In this document: positions 56,173 to 64,000 of the stretch, in pieces | Layout of the letters: the number at the start of each line of letters is the position of its first letter | Position numbering within the stretch: the stretch's first letter is position 1 | Origin: Lophium mytilinum | Lineage: Eukaryota; Ascomycota; Dothideomycetes; Mytilinidiales; Mytilinidiaceae | Length of the DNA stretch: 64,000 bases | Direction: 5' to 3' | Assembly (NCBI GenBank): GCA_010093605.1 | Contig: MU004183.1 | Location: forward strand, 310,001-374,000 | Program-made: the position numbers and the translations under genes | Notes under the pieces: generated by a model | Databases searched by the model: none | Told to the model about the DNA's origin: nothing | Seen by the model: the letters and a program-made list of their open reading frames with translations, nothing else

Positions 56173-58843
56173 TTACATCCAGGCTTCCTTTACATCGGTA
56201 TTCGGATGCGATGAAAGCGCGCCATTCTTTTCGTCATTGATGGCGCCACCATTGGGAATCCACCGCTCCAGCCGCATACTGTTCATCAGCACGAGCATGC
56301 TGCTGAGTCCCATGCCTAGGCTTGCCATTGCCCTATCGTATGATAGATTAGTATCAACCTTCAACGCAGGTAAAGGAGTGTCACCTACGGCGTAAGAACT
56401 AGCCTTTTATGCACCACCTCCAACACCCCCGAACCCCACAACAACGCAACGATATTATACCCAATCGCCCATGCCAAATTCTGTCGTACTGTCTTGAGTG
56501 TCTCCTTCGCCAGCCCAAGTAAGAACGGGATACGCAATAGATCCCCACTCCCGCCTCCACTCCCCGTCTCCTCCGATGTCGGGAACAGCTGTGCATCCCC
56601 ATGGACTGCTGTTGAGATCTCCGAGTCTCGTGACACGCAGATGCTGAAGCCAGCGGAGGAGAGCGCGGGGATGTCGTTCAGGTTGTCGCCTACCATGGCG
56701 ATTGGCCCGTGTTCGAGAGCAAGGGAGTCCAGCACCAGCGCTTTCTCGATAGGCTTCTGTGCGGACCAGATCCAAGTGTCAGGTATGCCAACTGCGTGAG
56801 CGAGGGCGGAGGCGGAGGCGTGGGTGTCGCCGGTCATTAGGCCGACGTTGAGGCCTTGGGATCTGAGAAGGGAGATGGTTTTGCGGGCGTCTGGCTTGGT
56901 GGTGTCGGAGTAAGTCAGGAGGCCGCAAAGGCTGTATTTAATGGAGATGAACACAGGATGCAAGGAGCTTTTCAAGGCTACTGATGTTAGCGAGGAAGCA
57001 GCGAGAGAGACGCCGACTGATTCCAGGAATTTCGCGCTGCCGACCGCCATATGGAAGTCGTCTTCTTCACCAGTTCGGATTGTTCCATGAACCCCCAGGC
57101 CTGGGACATGGTGCAGGTGAAGGACCTGCAAGTCGAGGTCCGCATAGTGTTTTAGGTCTGCTGATGAAAGCTGCTCCTCACACTCAGCGAGTAAAGCTTG
57201 AGCAACTGGGTGTTTTGATTGAGTCTCCTCCAAAGCTTGCACGGCGCGCCACCATACGGCACGCCGGCGTTCGGAACCTCTCCATTCAGGGGATATCTCT
57301 GTGCACTCAATATTGAGGTGTCCTTGTGTTAAGGTGCCCGTTTTGTCGAATATCACAGTCCGGACTATCGACGCGATCTCGAGCTGAGAAGTTCCTCCAG
57401 CGAGAAGAATATTGAAGCGGGACGCAGAAGCTGATTTACAGATTAGCTGCCATCACGGTTGCGAAAAGGGGGCGCATTACTTGTGCTTAACATTATACAG
57501 GCAGGAATGCTCAATCCTAATGCGCAAGGGCACGCAGCAAGCAACATGGCAGTAGCACGATTGAAGCAGTCACTCCACGTCGCATCCGTGAAAGCTTTCC
57601 AGATGACAACGGTAGCGAGCGCCAGTATCATGACCCCACTCACGAAGTACTGTATGATAGCCTCGATAGGCCCATCAAACGCATCCTTGCGGCTGTCGGC
57701 TTTGGCAACGAACTCAAGAGTCTTCTCCAGCCAGGTATTCGTGCCGGCCCGAGTGATGCGAACAACGAGACCGCCGTCCAAACATTTTGAGCCTGCCAAT
57801 ACCTCATCTCCGTCTTTCTTGAACCGCGGGACCACCTCTCCAGTGATACATGTTTCGCTAACGTTGCTAGAGCCTTTGACAATGATTCCGTCGCCTGGTA
57901 TGGTATGTCCGGGAGAGACGATGACCCAATTTCCCGAGCTCAAGAACTCAATTGGAACATCCTCCGCGCTCTCTCGAAAGTTGCCGTCAAGTTCGCGTTG
58001 CGAGGTTATGGTTGCTGATGAAGGCATAACCGAGGATAGTTGAGCTGTGAAGCCCAGAGCACGTCTTGAAACCAGAGCTTTTAGATACCGACCACCGAGA
58101 ACCACGGTAATGAGCACAGATATCGCATCGAAGGATACTTGGCCAGGATTTGAGTTTTCGCCGAAGAGTTGATACGTAAGGACGTGTAAAGATTGAATAA
58201 AGCCGAGCGTAATCCCTGACGATGACAAGACCGACATATCACCTCGTCTGGCCCACAACGCAGACAGCGCTTCTCGGTGTATGTGTCTTGCGCAGTAGAA
58301 AGTGCTTATCGTAGCCAAAACCGCTTCTAGATCTCCAATTGCAAGCGACATCCAGAATGACGAAGTGGACGTTCTTGGGTAAGGAAGTAACACCGACGGA
58401 ATGGTGAAGAAGATTGATAAAAAGAACGAATTCCTCCCGGACTTGATCTCTTTCATCCTAGCAATGTCCGCCCTTTCGAAGTCCTCTCGCCAACTCCTCG
58501 CGGCAGGCAACACTTCTCCTCCATACCCGTTTTCTTCAACAACGAGCGCCAGCGCTTCTGGGTTCGTGATTGCGCTGTTATATATTATATGAGCTTGGAA
58601 TAATGCTAATGAAACACTTGCACCAGTAACTCCGGGGGTACTAGAGAGTGCATTTTGAATGCTGTTGGTGCACGCGGCGCAAGTTATACCCGTCAGGGAC
58701 AGTCTGCACGAGGACGTAGTGCCATGTAGCTTCGAATCCTTCTCTTGAATCTTGGGAGTGTTGAAGTTTAACTTGCACTGCAGGTCCCGATGTATGTTCA
58801 GTAACCTCATGATCACAAAAGCAGCAACAGCACAGCAAGCCAT
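56173..58843 (-). CDS. P1B-type heavy-metal (copper-like) transporting ATPase
   Basis: ATP-driven metal exporter of the CPx type; copper(I) is the likely cargo (CPC). Exons 58843-57481, 57430-56389 and 56332-56173 give 854 residues. One N-terminal metal-binding domain (GITCAAC, Cys 55 and 58) precedes the membrane helices. The CPC motif is at about 438-440 (AACPCALGLSIP). The phosphorylated Asp483 lies in DKTGTLTQG and the HP motif in SKHPVAQA. Two usual motifs are altered: the actuator TGES reads TGEV (about 334), and the hinge GDGxND reads GDNLND (about 702). The ATG at 58843 gives a start MACCAVAAFVIM. The frame is also open upstream to about 58894 but has no ATG there, so an extra 5' exon cannot be excluded. 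Confidence 0.85.
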
Positions 58844-59439
58844 GATTGCTCTCTTGTTCGGAACGTTCCACTTGTGCAGGTGGTTCTCTGCCAAAGATGG
58901 AGGTAGGTGGATTAGAGGCGCATGGATACGGAAGATTCACGGAGATGGACCAGAGGAGCGGGAGTCATCCCAATGCGGTGAGTAGCCGAGTATCGTCCTT
59001 GGCGGTGGTGGAGTAGACAGCTGCATCACGAAAAGCGTCGTCAGATTTTCCTGACAACGGAGAGAGGGGATGGGAGAGGGTGGAGAACCCCTGGAGGTGC
59101 TCGGAATGTGGGGGTGGGGCTGGCCCGCTTTCGGTACGCCTCGTGGTCTAGCTATTTTAGGGTACGTAGCCGGTCGGGATGGCGGCTCCTAATCCTAACT
59201 ATTCAGTCACTGGTTTTGTTCGGAATTATTTCTGAAGTCAACACACTTTGATTGAATATGTGGTAAAAATAGCCTTCGAATATGCTCCTCAGATACTGAG
59301 AACGAAACTAAGGAAGTATATGAACACCCCAACACCTAGAAACTTGAGAACCTCAAGAATTTGAGTTAGTCTCCCATGCATTAGTTCCATGGATACACTG
59401 ACTTCAACTTCTGGCCATCCTCCAGTCACCCAGAGATGA
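58844..59439. other. Intergenic region
   Basis: About 600 bp between the ATPase start and the hydrolase 3' end. I see no supported gene. A missing first exon of the ATPase could lie here. Confidence 0.35.
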
Positions 59440-60742
59440 TCACAGCCGAGGACTCGAGGTCTTCCGTTTCTTCACAGCATCGACAATCGCCACAGCTAGC
59501 ACCTTGGCCCCCGGAGCGAAATCGTCCCCTAGGTCACCGGTAGCTTTCAAGAAGTCCGCTTCTTTGGCAACTACGTCCCCAAACACCCAATCATGGGCCT
59601 TGCCCACGCCTACATCGAGTGTTACATCTGCATCTGTTTGCGTAGCTAGCTTTGCAAAAGCTTCAATATCCGCTCTGAAGACCTCATCGGCGCCTGCTGA
59701 GATCCAAACCGTATGCGGGAGAATCTCTGACAGGGGAAGTCTACCAGGTACCGGATGGACGAATTCAGTGTAAGTATCGATCGTGGTACGGGAGTGAGAG
59801 GAAGCCGCCCGAAGATCGTTAGCACAATTGTCCAGAAATCTTTTGTCGAGGACATCGATGCCAGCATTTGTCGAAAAGGTTGGGCTAGTGTGCTGGAAAG
59901 AAAGCCAGGCGCTGAGAAGGTAGACTCCCAGCGGCTTCGGTAAGGTAGTTGTAGAAGGAGGCAGTGGAATAGCTAAGCTTGCAAGGAGCGACATCATCAG
60001 GCTACCACCTGCGGAGTCCCCGATCAAGGCGATCTTGTCCGCTGCGATTCCCAGGTCGAGCAGATATGAGTACGCTGCATGAGCTTGGTCCATTTGAGTC
60101 GGGAATGGTGCCTCTGGAGCTAGAGAATAGTCAAGCGCGAGTATGCTCACGTTGAGCCCTTTGCTTTCAATTACTTCGGCGATATACAGCATGAAGGTAA
60201 TCCACTGGGCTACGTGACCTATATAAGAGTTAAGTACTATATAGTAGAGCAGTCATGTAGAGTCACGTGTTGCTAACCTATCACGTATCCTCCGCCATGA
60301 GCGAATAGAATTGTAACATCAGCGCTTTGTGGTTCTCTTTTGGTTGAAATGGAGCCCTGGCATATCCAGTAGCCAGAGAACGCGCTCGTTTTGACGGGTT
60401 CGACTATGTTCTTCCGAACAGCAGAGAATCTGGGAGATGCCAGGACCTTCTCAACTTGAGCTTCACCTGGGGCTCGGAGGATTTGACGTGGAAACCCCAA
60501 AAGCACCCTGGCACATAGTTAGTCTGAATAGCATATGTGCTCATGCGGCGTCAGCCATACTCGCGAATCATGGACCGAAGGAAATGGTCCTTGAACGACA
60601 CATTATGCTTCTTGAATGCTCGAGTTATGATGACCGACAGAATCGTTTTCGGGAGGACATAGAGCATCACGCTAGCGGCGTAGATTTTCTGAGTAAGTGT
60701 GCTCCTCCCGAAGCCCGGATTCGGATCCGTAATGGAGCTCAT
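59440..60742 (-). CDS. Alpha/beta hydrolase, hormone-sensitive lipase (HSL) type
   Basis: Serine esterase of the alpha/beta hydrolase-3 (HSL) group. Exons 60742-60576, 60507-60278 and 60218-59440 give 391 residues. The N-terminus has a hydrophobic stretch (YAASVMLYVLPKTILSVII) that may anchor it to a membrane. The oxyanion motif HGGG is at 126-129, and SLAPEAPFPTQ follows. The nucleophile motif GDSAGG is at 199-204 (Ser201). The acid is in WISAGADEVF and the base His in GKAHDWVFGD. The first intron (gtccat...gtgccag) has a weak donor but a good branch site (actaact). It shares a 380-bp divergent promoter with the BVMO gene. An esterase next to a BVMO suggests cleavage of the ester product (inference). 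Confidence 0.87.
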
Positions 60743-61122
60743 CGTGCTGCCGTGGCGTGTTAACGCGGACGCCTAGTCAGAATATCGAGACGATATGGGG
60801 GCTTCGTTTCTTGAGGCGTTGGATTTTCGATATTTTCTGGAGAAACAATGCGAGGTATCAGTTGTCATGATAGTATCAACCGAGCTCCTGCGGGGAATCC
60901 GCTACTTGGAGATGCCCTTCAGCCGATCACGTTATGTCCAACCAGTCAGCTCATTCTGACATCTGTGAACACTCACCACTCACCACTCCCGAATTCCGTA
61001 CCCCATCGAGTACAGTAAATAGAAGATAGCCTACATTTATTGAAGATGCACCGCAAATTAAACTTAGAAAATCAAGTTGGTTGTCAGCTCGTCGAAAAGT
61101 TCCCAGGCCCCAAGTCGCCGCA
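60743..61122. promoter_or_regulatory. Shared divergent promoter of the hydrolase and BVMO genes
   Basis: 380 bp between oppositely oriented start codons, so it must contain both promoters. No named binding site is claimed. Confidence 0.55.
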
Positions 61123-63166
61123 ATGTCGTTCCTCCTCCAAACCAAGCCAATTTTCGAACCGAAACGAACCTTGAAAGTTATTGTGATTGGAGCGGGCGCA
61201 TCAGGTCTATTGACGGCATACAAGCTCCAACGGCACTTTGATAATTTTGAGCTCAATGTGTACGAGAAGAACTCTGAAGCATCAGGTACATGGTTCGAGA
61301 ACCGTTATCCAGGGTAAGTCCGAGCACCTCAACGCGCACCTTTCCTAACCAGGTCTGGCGCAGATGCGCTTGTGATGTTCCCTCTCACTGCTATACGTGG
61401 TCTTTCGAGCCGAAGACGGACTGGTCCGCAACCTATGCGTCGTCCACCGAGATCCACCAATACTTCAACGATTTCATGCACAAGTATGGCCTCCAGAAGT
61501 ACGTGAAGCTCCAGCACGCTGTATCGAATGCCGTTTGGAACGAGAAGACGGCACAATGGGATGTGACCATCGATGACCTAGCGACCGGAAAGCAAATCCA
61601 CAACTCCGCACATGTCGTTATCAACGCCGCAGGAATTTTGAACGCATGGAGGTATCCTCCGATACCAGGAATTAAAGAATACAAGGGTGCCCTGGTCCAT
61701 AGCGCAGCCTGGGATCCCACCATCGAGCTGAAGGGAAAGACGGTTGGCCTGATCGGTAATGGGTAAGCAATCACTGGATTAATGAAAGACCGCTCTCGGT
61801 AACACAGGATATAGATCATCTGGCATTCAGATCCTACCAGCTATCAAAGGCGAAGTCAAAGAGTTGATAACCTTCATCCGCGAACCGACTTGGGTGGCAC
61901 CCCCAATAGGTCAAGGATACAAGGCCTATTCGGTAGAGGAACGAGCGAAGTTTGCGACGGACCCGGCCTTCCATCTGCAGACGCGTAAAGAAATTGAGCA
62001 AGGCATGAATAGTGCTTTTGCTATATTCCACGCAGGCTCGGAGATGCAAAAGATGACACGGCAGCACATGTTAAACGAGATGCAGACGAAGCTTAATAAC
62101 AAGGAGCTTGAGAAACTTTTGATTCCGGAGTGGAGCGTTGGCTGCAGGAGACTCACCCCTGGCACGAATTATTTGGAGAGTCTTTCTGACCCCAACGTGA
62201 AGGTTGTATACGGCGAGATTGAGAAAATCACAGAAAAGGGTCCGATCGTTGACGATGGGAACGAGTATCCGGTTGATGTGCTCATTTGCGCGACTGGATT
62301 TGACACCACGTTCAAGCCTAGGTTTCCACTCATTGGTCCTAAGGGCAAAGCGCTGGCAGAAGTCTGGAAAGGTATGAAAAGCCGTCTTGGAATCTAGGAA
62401 GTCTATGCTTACTCGTGCATCATCTAGACGAACCACAAGGGTATCTTGGCATTGCTGTTAACGACTACCCTAACTATTTCATGACCCTTGGACCGAACTG
62501 TCCAATCGGAAATGGCCCAGTGTTAATTTCCATCGAGTCAGAGGTCGATTACATCATCAAGATGCTTTCGAAGTTTCAGAAAGAGAATATCCGGTTGGTT
62601 TAACATTTTTCCTTACACTGAGAATTGTAAGACTGACAGTTCTAGGTCCTTCGATGTAAAGCCAGAACCGGTTCAAGAGTTCAACGATTGGAAGGAACAT
62701 TTCATGTCAGGAACCAGTATGTGCATTTTGGATTCACCTACTAATAGATGTTGAGTGCACTTGCAATTCGGCCTGCACCAATTCTAAAATACTCATCGCC
62801 ACTTTCAAGAAAGAACACTGCTGACTCCTTGAAGTTTGGACAGAAGAATGCCGATCCTGGTACAAGTCCGGTAACATCCATGGCAAAATCGCAGCGTTGT
62901 GGCCCGGTTCCACACTCCATTATCTTGAGGCGCTGAAAGAGCCTCGCTGGGAGGACTGGAACTTCGAATACGAATCTAAGAATCGATTCGAGTACTTAGG
63001 CAACGGGCACAGCTCTGCTGAGGTGCGCGAAGGCGGTGATTTGAGCTACTATATCCGCAATCACGATGATGATCAGATCGATATCGTCCTGAAGAAGCCC
63101 GGCAACGCTCATCCGGAGTTGGAGGGGATCGTGCCGTCCCCAGACGCCGTCAAGGCGAAGCTGTGA
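61123..63166 (+). CDS. FAD/NADPH-dependent Baeyer-Villiger monooxygenase (StcW/AflW-like)
   Basis: Flavoprotein that inserts an oxygen beside a ketone to give an ester or lactone. Exons 61123-61313, 61364-61762, 61815-62371, 62428-62593, 62646-62716 and 62835-63166 give 571 residues. The FAD motif GAGASG is at 23-28. The BVMO fingerprint at 170-181 reads YKGALVHSAAWD (F/Y-x-G-x3-H-x3-W-D). The NADPH motif GNGSSG is at 195-200. ICATGFDTTF and the C-terminal WTEECRSWYKSG and WPGSTLHYLEAL are typical. The acceptors of introns 2 and 5 are not the first AG: atatag at 61814 restores GNGSSG, and ttgaag at 62834 restores the WTEE block after an in-frame stop. The first ATG follows the divergent promoter. 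Confidence 0.9.
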
Positions 63167-64000
63167 GTGCTGTGAGTGCCAAGCAATGCTAAGAAGTGCG
63201 CCGGCTGAACAAGACATAGTATAAGTCCATTCGAAGCAAATCGAACGAATTGAAGGCGTCAGCGATAGGTTTTCATTTGATTGCGGTGGGCTTTCCTAGA
63301 TAACCATCTTAGTCTTCGCGTTGCGCAGCGTTCTTGCACAAGCTGTAGATATGTAAACTACTCATCAATTAATCTTGGCGTTCCGACTGGATGGAGTTAC
63401 GCATGTTGCACGTTGATTTTCTCAGGGTCTGCCCAAACCTTCCTAATGAGATCGAGCATGGGCCGCGGGTGGCGGAAGGAGTTTGGGGTTAGAAACCCCA
63501 CACGGAATTTGCGGAGAACCCCCGGAAAGCCGTGAAAGAAAATGCAACCTGCGCTGCATTCGAGAAGCAGATCTTCATCGAGTCTCGAAGGATTGTAGCC
63601 CCGCAGAGCCCCTTGTCCTGGTGGTGCATCGTTGCATGGACTCCTCTCCTGGGGCTAGGGTATGCACCGTATAGCGGCGAGGTGGACTCGCTCGACGCCT
63701 GACAGTGATGTTCGTGACGCGGGTTATCGCGCGACGTAGTAACAAGCACATGCCGAATGAACGAATGAAAGATCGATGACTCTGCTCCTATGTAGTGATG
63801 AAAGGGTTGAGGTGGCAGAGACTTCGTGGAGGTTGGAGGTGGAAGAAAGGTACGTTACTAAGCAGCCTAACCTGGATAGTGCCATCGTCAATCTATCATG
63901 TCTCATCATCAGTAAACATAATGCTTGCCGCCCTTTGAATGGGTCGTGCAGACCCGAATTTAGGCAGAAACGAGCACGACTTAAAGCTGTGTCATCACTT
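63167..64000. other. Region downstream of the BVMO gene to the window edge
   Basis: About 830 bp with no supported gene on either strand. It probably includes the BVMO 3' UTR. Confidence 0.35.

Noticed and set aside
1-64000. LTR elements, other virus-like elements, DNA transposons and CRISPR arrays
   Set aside because: I looked for reverse transcriptase, integrase, transposase and capsid-like proteins and for long terminal repeats, and found none.

Overview
The window comes from a filamentous ascomycete (Pezizomycotina; Dothideomycetes is a guess). The genes are dense and on both strands. Most are broken by 45-75 bp introns with GT...AG ends and CTAAC/CTGAC-like branch points. The proteins are fungal housekeeping families mixed with secondary or catabolic enzymes of ascomycete type. 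There is one intron-containing tRNA gene. I saw no bacterial operons, CRISPR arrays, rRNA genes or retroelement proteins. Exon boundaries were placed by eye from splice consensus, frame continuity and family resemblance. No searches were run.

Left part (1-36 kb) is mostly core genes. In order: NOP9 (cut by the left edge), a RINT1/Tip20 tether subunit, an SDR, a CYP65-like P450, a diverged tandem array with 180-bp and 120-bp units, SEC11, tRNA-Gly(CCC), NHP6, a long GH47 mannosidase, CCT6 divergent from NOP56, an HPC2/ubinuclein-type HIR subunit, two unrecognised proteins, and a KES1/OSH4 oxysterol-binding protein.

Right part (36.6-63.2 kb) is mostly accessory metabolism, with one core-type gene (ELYS-like nucleoporin, 39.6-40.6 kb). 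It holds a second CYP65-like P450, a trichothecene-pump-type MFS transporter with an internal deletion, a Cys-rich single-pass membrane protein and a secreted type-B carboxylesterase. These are followed by a membrane protein with a linalool dehydratase/isomerase (LDI)-like domain, a bre-3/egh-like GT2 glycosyltransferase with one frame problem, a class III CoA-transferase, a heavy-metal P-type ATPase with unusual motifs, and a divergent pair of alpha/beta hydrolase and Baeyer-Villiger monooxygenase.

The most interesting points are: (i) the 45.9-63.2 kb set, where LDI-like, CoA-transferase, BVMO and esterase functions would fit degradation of a terpenoid or other ketone (inference only); (ii) the tandem array at 10.6-12.0 kb, whose 120-bp units keep their length although their sequence has drifted, largely by transitions; (iii) splicing oddities, namely two GC-AG introns, 21-22 nt microexons and a NAGNAG acceptor in CCT6, and a frame-preserving last intron in NHP6.
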